This document shows positions 26,285-34,947 of a stretch of 64,000 bases of DNA, piece by piece. Below the pieces are notes generated by a model. It was given only the letters and a program-made list of their open reading frames with translations, was not told the origin of the DNA and did no database searches. The stretch's first letter is position 1, and every line of letters begins with the position of its first letter. The translations under genes and the position numbers were made by a program. This DNA is from Arthrobacter glacialis (GTDB taxonomy: Bacteria; Actinomycetota; Actinomycetes; Actinomycetales; Micrococcaceae), in contig NZ_PPXC01000003.1 in assembly GCF_002909445.1 (NCBI RefSeq), positions 1-64,000 on the forward strand, in the 5' to 3' direction.

Positions 26285-26352
26285 AAAATGCCGCCGTTCC
26301 CGCTTTTTGCCACAGGTATATGGGTGGCATTTTGCGGGAGCGGCGGCATTTT
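26285..26352. repeat. 68-bp intergenic hairpin repeat, copy B
   Basis: Same element as 20389-20456 with a single substitution in the loop (C to G). It lies between the convergent rod-protein and permease genes, 20 bp past one stop and 9 bp past the other. Loop identity between copies argues for recent duplication or gene conversion rather than independent terminators. Confidence 0.9.
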
Positions 26353-26361
26353 TGGCTGATG

Positions 26362-27807
26362 TCAGCTGAACAGTTGGCTCTTGGGCTCGTTGTTCTTCAC
26401 GAACTGCCAGCCAATCCACAGGACCACGGCAAAGAACGGGATGGTGCACAGCGTCCACAGGCCCAGCATGAATACGCTGCCATCCGGGGCCGTCATGGTG
26501 TCGAAACCGATCAGTACCGTGATGATGAGCAGGGCAATCAGGCCAACCCAGCTGGTCCAGGGCGAACCGGGCATGGGCAGGGATGAGACTTGCCCCTTCT
26601 TCTTGCGCAGCATGATCTGGCTGGCGAAGATGGAGCCCCAGGTAAAGATCACACCGATCGAGGCGGTGTTCAGCGCCAGGTCGAAGGCGTGCGAGCCACC
26701 GAGCCAAATGTTGGCCAGCACGCCCACCACGTAAACTCCGGCGATGCTCAGGATGGCTGCGTACGGCACGTGGCGTGAGGACATCTTGGTCAGCCAGCTG
26801 GGTGCGTGGCCGTTGTTGGCCATGGTGCGGAAGATGCGTCCGATCGAGTACAGCCCGGAGTTGCAAGAGGACAGGGCTGCGGTGATGACCACAAAGTTCA
26901 TGACCGAGCCCACCCAGTCAAGGCCCATGGCGGTGAAGACAGTGACAAACGGGCTCTCACCGGACTTGTACTGGTCCGAGGGCATGATCATGGCCAGCAG
27001 CGTGACCGAGCCAACGTAGAACACCACAATACGAACCACCACTGCGCGGATGGCCTTGGGTACTTCGCGTTCAGGATTCTTCATTTCGCCGGCCGTAATG
27101 CCCACCAGTTCAATGGCGTTGTAGGCAAAAATCACTGCGTTCAAAACCAGGATCATCACCAGGCCGCCCTTGGGGAACATGCCGCCTTGTTCGTGGAACA
27201 GGTTGCCAACGCTGGCCTGCCCGGCGCCCACGGAGGCGTTGGTGATTACCATGTACGTTCCCACGGCGAGGAAGATCAAGATGGCGCCGACCTTCAGGCA
27301 GGAGGCCCAGAACTCAAATTCACCGAAGGCCTTCACGCTGAGCAGGTTCACCGCCACCAGCAGGATCAAGGCACAGAAGGCGCTCACTTCAACGGGAACA
27401 CCTGGGAAGAAGTATTGGAAATATAGGCCGATGGCGATGAGCTCAGCCACGCCCGTCATGGCCCAGTTGATGAAGTACATCCAGCCGGAGAGGAACGCGC
27501 CCTTTTTGCCGAACAGTTCACCAGCGTAGGAAACAAAGGATCCCGAGGTCTGGCGGTACATGATGAGTTCGCCCAAGGCCCGCATCAGCAGATAGGCAAT
27601 GACGCCGGCAATGGCATAGGAGAAGATCAGGGACGGACCGGTTGACGCGAGCCGGCCACCGGCTCCCATGAACAAGCCCACACCAATGGCGCCACCCATC
27701 GCGATCATGGTGACCTGGCGACGGTTGAGAGTTTTTTGGTATCCCTCGGCTGTGATGTCGTCCGAGCCGGCCAGAGGTGTTGCTGTGTCAGTTGCTTCGG
27801 TGCTCAC
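26362..27807 (-). CDS. ansP: APC-family amino acid permease, L-asparagine permease-like
   Basis: 481 residues, about 12 membrane segments, GTG start with AAAGGAC 5 nt upstream. The first segment MGGAIGVGLFMGAGGRL, RALGELIMYRQTSGSFVSYA, and SGWMYFINWAMTGVAELIA closely follow AnsP-type asparagine transporters among amino acid:H+ symporters. Related GabP/CycA-like specificities cannot be excluded. The upstream 276 bp (27808-28083) contain no gene I can support. Confidence 0.85.
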   Translation of the reverse strand: MSTEATDTATPLAGSDDITAEGYQKTLNRRQVTMIAMGGAIGVGLFMGAGGRLASTGPSLIFSYAIAGVIAYLLMRALGELIMYRQTSGSFVSYAGELFGKKGAFLSGWMYFINWAMTGVAELIAIGLYFQYFFPGVPVEVSAFCALILLVAVNLLSVKAFGEFEFWASCLKVGAILIFLAVGTYMVITNASVGAGQASVGNLFHEQGGMFPKGGLVMILVLNAVIFAYNAIELVGITAGEMKNPEREVPKAIRAVVVRIVVFYVGSVTLLAMIMPSDQYKSGESPFVTVFTAMGLDWVGSVMNFVVITAALSSCNSGLYSIGRIFRTMANNGHAPSWLTKMSSRHVPYAAILSIAGVYVVGVLANIWLGGSHAFDLALNTASIGVIFTWGSIFASQIMLRKKKGQVSSLPMPGSPWTSWVGLIALLIITVLIGFDTMTAPDGSVFMLGLWTLCTIPFFAVVLWIGWQFVKNNEPKSQLFS

Positions 27808-28083
27808 GCAAGGTCCTTTTAGTCGAGGTTCGCCCCACTAGCAGAAGTCTAATATTCGTGGTTTTATCACAAACACAGGCTCAAAGGGCTACACAAGCGT
27901 ACTACGACGAAATAAGTGCGTGATGCCAATCACAGCCAAATCTGCCCTTAAATTGTCTGGGATGACAGAACTGACGCATGAAAATACATCAATACCCGCG
28001 AATTTTCGGCGCGGAGCGACCAGTCATAAATTCGGCAAAAAAGTTTTCATGAATCGGGTCGGTCAGGGACAAGTACAGGCGGT

Positions 28084-28740
28084 TCAGTGCTGGGCGTCGC
28101 GAAAAAGGAGCGCAGCCTGAACCCTGTTGTCCAGTTCCAACTTGGCCAGGATCCGCGAGACATGGGTCTTCACCGTGGCCTCACTGAGGCACAAATTCTG
28201 CCCTATCCCGTCATTGCTCATCCCCTGCGCCATGGCGTGGAGCACCTCGGCCTCGCGCGCCGTCAAGCGGTCCAGCCGGGCCAGCGCCGCGTTCGCCTTT
28301 GTCGCCGCGGCACGCATGCGGGTCCGCTCGATCAGACGTTTCGTCACCGTGGGAGCAAGCATGCCCTCCCCCGCCGCGACCGCCCTTATAGCGTGAAAGA
28401 GCCGTTCCGGTTCGGTGTCCTTGAGCATGAAGCCCGCAGCCCCAGCTTCCAGGGCGGCAAAAACGTGGTCGTCAAGGTCAAAGGTGGTGAGCACCAGAAC
28501 CTGCGGAGCCTGTTGCAGCGCGCGCACTTGGGCTGTTGCGGTGATGCCGTCGCCGTCGGGCATCCGAACGTCCATCAGTACGACGTCGGAGCGCTGGGTC
28601 TGCGCGCACCTCACCGCCTGCGGTCCGCTGGCTGCCTCGCCAACCACCGTCATGTCGAGGCGGGAGTTGACCATTTTTACCAGGGCAGCACGGACCAGCT
28701 GCTCGTCGTCGGCAACAATCACCCGGATTTTATCCATCAC
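28084..28740 (-). CDS. NarL/LuxR-family response regulator
   Basis: 218 residues. Receiver domain with acidic pocket ADDE (10-13), phospho-acceptor Asp57 in VLMDVRMP, and conserved Thr/Lys later (LTTF, LKD). LuxR-type helix-turn-helix near the C-terminus (LTAREAEVLHAMAQGMSNDGI, EATVKTHVSRIL). The GTG start overlaps the kinase stop (GTGA) with GGAG 7 nt before it. Partner of the kinase at 28737-29957, whose own phosphoacceptor His is replaced by Arg. Confidence 0.93.
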   Translation of the reverse strand: MMDKIRVIVADDEQLVRAALVKMVNSRLDMTVVGEAASGPQAVRCAQTQRSDVVLMDVRMPDGDGITATAQVRALQQAPQVLVLTTFDLDDHVFAALEAGAAGFMLKDTEPERLFHAIRAVAAGEGMLAPTVTKRLIERTRMRAAATKANAALARLDRLTAREAEVLHAMAQGMSNDGIGQNLCLSEATVKTHVSRILAKLELDNRVQAALLFRDAQH

Positions 28741-29957
28741 AGCGCATCTCCGGTAAATTCCTGCTTGCCCTGCTGCTGGAGCGGAATGACTGCACGCAAT
28801 TCAAAGCCGGATTCCGTTGGCCGGTGGTCCACGGTGCCGCCCAGGAGTTGGACCCGTTCGGCAAGCCCGATCAAGCCCAGGCCGGCCCCCAGTGCCGGTG
28901 CGCCAGGACCGCTGGGACCGTTCACAACTGAGATATGGAGGACCGAGCCGCCGGATTCAGTACTGCGCCGCTCAAGCGTCACGGCTGCGGCTGCCTCGGG
29001 GGCGTGACGGGCCACATTGGTCATACCCTCCTGCACCACCCGGTAGGCTGCCCGACTGGGCGCGTCAGGAATGCCGTTGCCCAAGGTTGGGTTGGGCGTG
29101 TAGCCAACGTTCAGACCGGCCTGCCGCCATTCGGCCACGAGTCCTGCGATCTCTTCGATCCCCGACGGCGCTGTGCGGGCCAATGCGGCGTGCGACGCTC
29201 CGGATTCGCGCAAAACACCCAGCACATCGCGCAGTTCGCCGAGCGCGGCATGGGCAGTTTCGCGGATCAACGTGGCAGCTTCGGCTGTTTCGGCGTCGGG
29301 GGCGTCAACCTGCAAGGCCGCGGCCTGAACAGCCACCAGCGACATCCTGTGGGCCAGGGTGTCGCGCATTTCGCGGGCGATCCGGTGGCGCTCGGCCAAC
29401 TTACTCGTTTCAATGTCAGCAATTCGTTCCGCTTCGACTCGCCCTGCCCTTTCCTTGAGGGAGACCAGCCGCGATTGCCGTAACCTGGCCCTCTGGCCGC
29501 GATAGGCCCCCCAACCGGCAATGGCCACCAGCAGGACCACCCCAACCAGCGCAACATCCCAGCCCCATGGCCCCATGCCCAGCAGCGCTTCGGCTCCGAT
29601 GGATAGGGCAACTATGACCGCGACCCACCACGACAGTTGGCGCTTGGCCAGCAGGAACAAGGCCACAAAGAACGCGATGCCGCTGAAGGACAGCGCACCA
29701 AGGACTGCAGTTAATGCGGCCACGGATTTTGGGAAGCGGTGCCGCCAGATGAGGGCAACGGCAGCCACCGGGGCTAAGAGGGGAGCGAATCCGAATCGGG
29801 CCCATTCAATGCCAGCATGCTCCGGGTCGGGAACAGATCCACTGTCCATGCCCAATCCGATCGAGATGACGGAGAGCAGCACATCGGCTGCGGCCACGAC
29901 GATGACCAGCAGCACCGTTCGCCACACGCTGCCATCAAGCAATTTTTTTGTATTCAT
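28737..29957 (-). CDS. Two-component sensor kinase (HisKA_3) with Arg in place of phosphoacceptor His
   Basis: 406 residues; six or so N-terminal membrane segments (12-150), a coiled linker, HisKA_3 dimerisation domain and a C-terminal HATPase. The family motif RIARELHD appears as RIAREMRD: Arg198 (codon 29364-29366, CGC) replaces the phosphorylated His; one G-to-A change would restore CAC. The ATP-binding region (VVQEGMTNVARHA, then GLGLIGLAERV) looks intact. Either autophosphorylation is lost, another His (191, 203) is used, or this is a sequencing error. Confidence 0.88.
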   Translation of the reverse strand: MNTKKLLDGSVWRTVLLVIVVAAADVLLSVISIGLGMDSGSVPDPEHAGIEWARFGFAPLLAPVAAVALIWRHRFPKSVAALTAVLGALSFSGIAFFVALFLLAKRQLSWWVAVIVALSIGAEALLGMGPWGWDVALVGVVLLVAIAGWGAYRGQRARLRQSRLVSLKERAGRVEAERIADIETSKLAERHRIAREMRDTLAHRMSLVAVQAAALQVDAPDAETAEAATLIRETAHAALGELRDVLGVLRESGASHAALARTAPSGIEEIAGLVAEWRQAGLNVGYTPNPTLGNGIPDAPSRAAYRVVQEGMTNVARHAPEAAAAVTLERRSTESGGSVLHISVVNGPSGPGAPALGAGLGLIGLAERVQLLGGTVDHRPTESGFELRAVIPLQQQGKQEFTGDAL

Positions 29958-30054
29958 ACTTCGAGCCTAAAAGTCCCGCCACGGCCGACGCATCCAACTA
30001 AAGTTGTCACTCCCGCACAACCCATCCCCCAACAAACTCACATTTCCCCTAAAA

Positions 30055-30094
30055 CTGTGTGCCGCCGTCGTGAGTCCACGACGGCGGCACACAG
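30055..30094 (-). terminator. Terminator of the FAH-family gene
   Basis: Perfect 18-bp stem (30055-30072 with 30077-30094) and 4-nt loop AGTC; on the minus strand it is followed by TTTT. It lies 67 bp downstream of the stop at 30162, between this gene and the kinase gene, which reads away. Confidence 0.9.
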
Positions 30095-30161
30095 GAGCGG
30101 CTTGGGCCCACGGCCGCGAGGGCCCCGGAACGAGCTTGCGAGTTCTGGGAGCGGCTGGGGA

Positions 30162-30938
30162 CTAGCGGCGGACCACGGGGTTGGAGAGGCGGCCGATGCC
30201 CTCGATCTCGACGTCATAGCGGTCGCCGTCGTTGAGCAGGTCAACACCGGCCGGGGTTCCTGTCATGATGACGTCGCCCGGCAGGAGGGTGAAGGCGTGC
30301 GAGACGATCGAGACGAGTTCGCGGACGCTGCGGACCATCTGGTTGCTGCTGCCGTCCTGGCGCAATTCGCCGTTGAGCCAGCCCTTGATGGACACGTCAT
30401 CGGGGTCCAGCTCGGTTTCGATCCACGGGCCAAGCGGGGCGGACGTGTCAAAGCCCTTGGCGCGGGCCCACTGGCCGTCGCCAGCCTGGACGTCGCGGGC
30501 CGTGAGGTCGTTGCCGCAGGTGTAGCCGAAGATGACCTCATCCACCCGTGACTCCGGGACGTCCTTGCAGATGCGGCCAATGACAACGCACAGCTCGGCC
30601 TCGTAGGAGACCTCCTCGGAGAATTCAGGCAAAACGATGGGCTCGTTGGGGCCAATCACGGAGGTGTTGGGTTTGAGGAACAGCAGCGGACTCTCAGGCA
30701 CCTCGTTGCCCAATTCGCGGGCGTGGTCGGCGAAGTTGCGGCCCACCCCGATGACCTTGCTGCGCGGAATGATCGGGGCTACCAGGCGCACATCGATCAA
30801 CGGGTACTTGATGGTGGTGAGTTCGACGCCATTGAAGAAAGGATCGCCCTTGATGACGGTGACAATCTCACTGCCGACCTCCCCTTCCACAATGCCGTAC
30901 ATCGGGTCATTATCAACAACAAAACGGGCTATACGCAT
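30162..30938 (-). CDS. Fumarylacetoacetate hydrolase family protein
   Basis: 258 residues. The FAH fold signatures GVGRNFADHARE, SYEAELCVVIG (acidic metal ligands), GYTCGNDLTARD and TGTPAGVD are present. The short length matches the 2-hydroxyhepta-2,4-diene-1,7-dioate isomerase / acylpyruvase branch rather than true FAH. Substrate cannot be assigned. ATG start preceded by TACACT about 9 bp upstream. No catabolic partner genes are next to it. Confidence 0.88.
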   Translation of the reverse strand: MRIARFVVDNDPMYGIVEGEVGSEIVTVIKGDPFFNGVELTTIKYPLIDVRLVAPIIPRSKVIGVGRNFADHARELGNEVPESPLLFLKPNTSVIGPNEPIVLPEFSEEVSYEAELCVVIGRICKDVPESRVDEVIFGYTCGNDLTARDVQAGDGQWARAKGFDTSAPLGPWIETELDPDDVSIKGWLNGELRQDGSSNQMVRSVRELVSIVSHAFTLLPGDVIMTGTPAGVDLLNDGDRYDVEIEGIGRLSNPVVRR

Positions 30939-31032
30939 GTGTTTTAGTGTATCGGCAAAGTGCTGGCGACGTGGTCCGTGGCGCGGTGGCCGGACGGCAG
31001 CGCACGGTGCATCCCGCCGTCGGGCTTAAACC

Positions 31033-31106
31033 CCAACTGACCCGCAGAAAACGCCGAAAAACACGTCAAAATCGTGATTTTTCGCCGTTTTCTGCGGGCC
31101 AGTTGG
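31033..31106. terminator. Long hairpin repeat after ilvE (CTGACCCGCAG type)
   Basis: 29-nt arms (31033-31061 with 31078-31106) pair with two mismatches; a CACG/CGTG inner stem extends it. The outer sequence AACTGACCCGCAG is shared with the hairpin at 59303-59372 and, in reverse, with 11805-11818. It starts 6 bp past the ilvE stop, so it ends ilvE transcription. Confidence 0.85.
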
Positions 31107-31112
31107 AGAAGG

Positions 31113-32225
31113 CTAGGCCAGGCGGGTCAGCCAGCCGTGCAGGTCCTCTACGGCGCCCGTCTGGATGCCCAGCAGCTGTTCGCGGATGGCGGCGGTGACT
31201 TCGCCGATGCCGTCAGCCGGGGATGAGATGGTACCTTCAGCCGTCTTCAGCTCGCCGATGGGGGTGATGACTGCGGCCGTACCGCAGGCGAACACCTCGG
31301 TGATCTCGCCGTTGGCTACGCCGTCACGCCATTCATCGATGGTGATCTTGCGTTCTTCAACTTTCATGCCTCGGTCCGCCGCCAACTGCATGACTGAGGA
31401 GCGGGTGATGCCGTGCAGAATGTGCCCGTTAAGTGCTGGGGTGACAAGCGTCCCGTCCTTGAACACGAAGAAGACGTTCATGCCGCCGAGCTCTTCAACG
31501 GCGTTGTCGTTGAACGGGTCAAGGAACAATACCTGCTTGCAACCCTGGGCCTCAGCTTCCATCTGCGCTGCCAGCGATGCGGCATAGTTGCCGCCGCATT
31601 TGGCCTCGCCCGTGCCGCCTTCGCCGGCGCGGGCATAGGTGGTGGTGAGCCAGATCGAAACGGGCTTCAGCTCGCCGCCAAAGTAGTTGCCGGCCGGGGA
31701 GGCGATGACCCGGTAAGAGACTTCGCGGGCCGGGCGGACACCCAGGAACGCCTCGGTGGCGATCATGAACGGGCGCAGGTACAGGGCCTCGCCGTCGCCG
31801 CTGGGCACCCATTCCTGATCCACGGCAACAAGCTGGCGCAGCGATTCAATGAATGTTTCCGGCGGCAGTTCCGGCAGGGCCAGCCGACGCGCGGAGGTGT
31901 TCAGACGGGCGGCGTTGGCCTCGGCCCGGAACGTCCACACCGAACCGTCGGCGTGGCGGTAGGCCTTCATGCCCTCGAAAATTTCCTGGCCATAGTGAAG
32001 CACGGCGGCGGCCGGGTCCATGGCGATGGGACCGTAGGGCTCCACGCGTGCGTTGGACCAGCCACCTGCACCGCTGGCGTCAACCTTGAAATCCACAACG
32101 GCCGTGTGATCCGTAAAGTAGTCGCCAAAGCCGGGGTTGGCCAAAATGGCCTCACGCTCTGCACTGCTCTTGGGGTTCTCACTAAGCGTCTGCGAAAAGC
32201 TCAGCTCATTGGCGTTCTGGGTCAT
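31113..32225 (-). CDS. ilvE: Branched-chain amino acid aminotransferase
   Basis: PLP-dependent fold-type IV transaminase, 370 residues: final step of Ile, Leu and Val synthesis. Lys209 in GEAKCGGNYAAS is the Schiff-base residue; YGQEIFEGMKAYR, LYLRPFMIA and EVFACGTAAVITPIG are family signatures. ATG start. Monocistronic, in the same orientation as leuB and ended by the hairpin at 31033-31106. Confidence 0.96.
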   Translation of the reverse strand: MTQNANELSFSQTLSENPKSSAEREAILANPGFGDYFTDHTAVVDFKVDASGAGGWSNARVEPYGPIAMDPAAAVLHYGQEIFEGMKAYRHADGSVWTFRAEANAARLNTSARRLALPELPPETFIESLRQLVAVDQEWVPSGDGEALYLRPFMIATEAFLGVRPAREVSYRVIASPAGNYFGGELKPVSIWLTTTYARAGEGGTGEAKCGGNYAASLAAQMEAEAQGCKQVLFLDPFNDNAVEELGGMNVFFVFKDGTLVTPALNGHILHGITRSSVMQLAADRGMKVEERKITIDEWRDGVANGEITEVFACGTAAVITPIGELKTAEGTISSPADGIGEVTAAIREQLLGIQTGAVEDLHGWLTRLA

Positions 32226-32413
32226 GCTTCCTCCACAGGGTTGTTCGCCCCGTGCTGAGACCAGCCTGGGGCGGAGTTCGGTGCCGGGAATTTATCAAGA
32301 TTCTCGTGGTGGTGCGCCGCACATTTGAGTTACGGATCATTCACCTAATGGGTTAAGCCTACTCCTGCCCGCCGGTGCGTCGCGGCCGGTCAGCCGCGCC
32401 CGACATGCAGCGC

Positions 32414-33466
32414 CTAAAGGGCTGCCGTTATGGCGTCGCCAACGGCCTGCGTGGAACGGGCTGCTTGTGTGCTGCGGCCGGCGATGTCGGCGGCCACGGC
32501 GGCCTCCACCTTGGCGGCCGCGTCCGGGTAGCCCACATGGTTCAGCAGCAGTGCCGCGGACAGGATCGCTGCCGTGGGATCTGCTTTTTGCTGGCCGGCA
32601 ATGTCGGGGGCCGAGCCGTGGACCGGCTCAAACATGGACGGCGCTGTCCTGTCCATGTTGATGTTGCCGGAAGCGGCCAAGCCAATGCCGCCGGTGACGG
32701 CTGCGGCCAGGTCGGTGACGATGTCACCGAAGAGGTTGTCGGTCACAATGACATCAAAGCGTGCAGGGTCGGTGACCAGGAAAATCATGGCGGCATCCAC
32801 GTGCAGGTAGTCCACGCTGACGTCCGGGAATTCCACGGCAACTGCCTCAACTGTGCGCTTCCACAGGTGGCCGGCGTAGACCAGCACGTTGTGCTTGTGC
32901 ACATATGTCAGCTTCTTGCGGGGGCGTTCGTTGGCGCGGCGGAAGCCATCACGGACCAGACGCTCCACGCCGAAGGCCGTGTTAACGGAAACCTCGGTGG
33001 CTACCTCATGCGGGGTGCCCTTGCGCAGCACGCCACCGTTGCCCACATACGGGCCTTCGGTGCCTTCACGAACTACAACAAAATCAATGGTGCCGGGGTT
33101 CGCCAAAGGCGAGGCGACGCCGTCGTACAGGAAGGAGGGGCGCAGATTCACATAGTGGTCAAGGCTGAATCGCAGTTTGAGCAGCATCTCGCGCTCGATC
33201 AAGCCGGAGGGGATGCGGGTGTCGCCGGGGGCCGCACCAACAGCGCCGAACAAGATGGCGTCGTGGCCGCGCAGGGCCTCGATGGTTTCCTCGGGCAGCG
33301 TCTCACCCGTGGCGAGCCAGTGCTCTGCGCCCAGGGCGTAGTCCGTCAGCGTCAGTTCGACACCCTCGGATGCCGTAACTTTCTTCAGGACCTTGACGGC
33401 CTCAGCTGTGACCTCGGGACCGATGCCGTCGCCGGCAATAACTGCAATGTCAATCGATGCGCTCAT
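32414..33466 (-). CDS. leuB: 3-isopropylmalate dehydrogenase
   Basis: NAD-dependent oxidative decarboxylase of leucine synthesis, 350 residues. Key sequences: [10 protein letters not shown] at the N-terminus, [36 protein letters not shown], and [16 protein letters not shown] start. On the minus strand TTGACC precedes TAGGCT near the start, and the palindrome at 33508-33522 lies just upstream of that -35, so LtbR control is likely. The C-terminal end is Ala- and Thr-rich. Confidence 0.96.
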   Translation of the reverse strand: MSASIDIAVIAGDGIGPEVTAEAVKVLKKVTASEGVELTLTDYALGAEHWLATGETLPEETIEALRGHDAILFGAVGAAPGDTRIPSGLIEREMLLKLRFSLDHYVNLRPSFLYDGVASPLANPGTIDFVVVREGTEGPYVGNGGVLRKGTPHEVATEVSVNTAFGVERLVRDGFRRANERPRKKLTYVHKHNVLVYAGHLWKRTVEAVAVEFPDVSVDYLHVDAAMIFLVTDPARFDVIVTDNLFGDIVTDLAAAVTGGIGLAASGNINMDRTAPSMFEPVHGSAPDIAGQQKADPTAAILSAALLLNHVGYPDAAAKVEAAVAADIAGRSTQAARSTQAVGDAITAAL

Positions 33467-33507
33467 GAATTTAGCCTAGCGAAACCATCCACATGATGGT
33501 CAAACGA

Positions 33508-33522
33508 TCTCAGAATATGAGA
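33508..33522. promoter_or_regulatory. Putative LtbR operator upstream of leuB
   Basis: TCTCA-N5-TGAGA, the same layout as at leuC/ltbR (8178-8192). It is 42 bp upstream of the leuB ATG and directly upstream of a TTGACC -35, a position that would suit activation as well as repression. Confidence 0.65.
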
Positions 33523-33524
33523 CA

Positions 33525-34925
33525 TCATTTGATGGAGGCGTAACCCTCCAACGCGTCCAGGCGAGATTTCGCCAGATCCACCACGGGCTCAAGATAGTCC
33601 GGGGTCAGAAGTTCCGGCACCCAGCGGCCCACGTACTTGCCCGCCGGATCAAACTTCTTGGCCTGCGTCAACGGATTGAAGATCCTAAAGAACGGCGAGG
33701 CGTCGGCCCCGGATCCGGCCACCCACTGCCAGTTGGCCGGGTTGGAGGCGGCGTCGGCATCCACCAGCGTGTCCCAAAACCACCGCTCCCCCACCCGCCA
33801 GTCAATCCCCAGGTTCTTGATCAGGAAACTGGCCGCAACCATGCGGACCCGGTTGTGCATGAAGCCAGTGTGCCACAGCTCCCGCTGCCCCGCATCCACC
33901 AGGGGGATGCCCGTTCGCCCTTGTTGCCAGGCGCGCAGATGTTCGACGCCGGAGTCCTCGCCGGGCGCTCCTGCCGGGGTTTGTGCCAGCTCCGGATTTC
34001 GCCACGGAAAGTCATCAAACTGCCGGCGCAGGTTTACCGTGGCCAGATCCGGGTGGTGGTAGAGCTGGTGCCAGCAAAACTCGCGCCAGCCAAGTTCCGA
34101 GGCAAACACGGCTGGACCCGCAGAGCCCGCGGCGCCGTCGCGGCGACGCTCGGCGAGCGCGGCCCAGACTTGGAAGGGGCTGAGCTGGCCCCACCGCAGG
34201 TAGGGAGACAGGCGACTGGTGCCCGGCTGGTCCGGGCGGTCGCGGGCTTCGGTGTAGTCACCGACTCGTTGCTCAAGGAATTCCGCCAAAGCTTCAGCGC
34301 CCGCTGCAGCGGTGGCAGTCCACGTCTCGCGCAGACCCCCGGCCCAGTCGGGTTTGGTGGGCAGCAAGGCCCACGCGTCCAGCGATTCGCTCTCCGGCAG
34401 GGACCCGCGGAATCCGTGGTCGGCGCTGGGCAGGCCCAGGGGCGCCCGGAAGTCTTGTTCCGACAGGGACCGCCAGAAGGGGGTGAACACCTGGTAGGGG
34501 TTCCCGGCCCCCGTGCGCACAGTCCACGGTTCGTGCAGGAGCGAGGCATGGAAGCTTTCGGCGCGAACTTCGTGCTCGCCCGCCCATTCCTTGACGGCGG
34601 TATCCACGTCCCGTTCCGGACCCCCGTAGCGGCGGTTCCAAGACAACGATCCGGCGCCCAGCTCCGTAGCAACATCCGCGACAATGTCAGCCCCGGCACC
34701 CCTGCGCAGGAGCAGGGGAATGCCCAGCTGCGCCAGTTCGAGCTTTAGATCCGAAAGTGCATGGTGCAGCCACCATTTTGCGGCACCGCCCAGGGGCCGG
34801 ATGCCAGCCGATTCCTCATCCAGGACGTAGAGTGCCGCAACGTCGCCATCGGCGGCGGCCGCCAGCAAGGCGGGGTTGTCTGCCACGCGCAGATCATCCC
34901 GGAACCAGACTAGGGATACGTTCAT
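33525..34925 (-). CDS. phrB: Deoxyribodipyrimidine photo-lyase
   Basis: 466 residues from ATG 34925 (AAAGG 8 nt upstream; GTG 34934 would overlap it). N-terminal Rossmann antenna domain (SLVWFRDDLRVADNPAL) and C-terminal FAD domain (SRLSPYLRWGQLSP, ELGWREFCWHQLYHHPD, WHTGFMHNRVRM, DWRVGERWFWDTLVDAD, NWQWVAGSGADASPFFR). All are hallmarks of class I CPD photolyases. It ends 2 bp before the leuB operator. It follows crtEb at 22 bp, so light-protection by repair and pigment may share transcription. Confidence 0.95.
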   Translation of the reverse strand: MNVSLVWFRDDLRVADNPALLAAAADGDVAALYVLDEESAGIRPLGGAAKWWLHHALSDLKLELAQLGIPLLLRRGAGADIVADVATELGAGSLSWNRRYGGPERDVDTAVKEWAGEHEVRAESFHASLLHEPWTVRTGAGNPYQVFTPFWRSLSEQDFRAPLGLPSADHGFRGSLPESESLDAWALLPTKPDWAGGLRETWTATAAAGAEALAEFLEQRVGDYTEARDRPDQPGTSRLSPYLRWGQLSPFQVWAALAERRRDGAAGSAGPAVFASELGWREFCWHQLYHHPDLATVNLRRQFDDFPWRNPELAQTPAGAPGEDSGVEHLRAWQQGRTGIPLVDAGQRELWHTGFMHNRVRMVAASFLIKNLGIDWRVGERWFWDTLVDADAASNPANWQWVAGSGADASPFFRIFNPLTQAKKFDPAGKYVGRWVPELLTPDYLEPVVDLAKSRLDALEGYASIK

Positions 34926-34947
34926 CTCATGCACCTTTCGTTCCGCA

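Noticed and set aside
28740-29957. Kinase gene as a pseudogene because of the His-to-Arg change
   Set aside because: The frame, HATPase motifs and coupled regulator are intact; one missense residue does not justify a pseudogene call.
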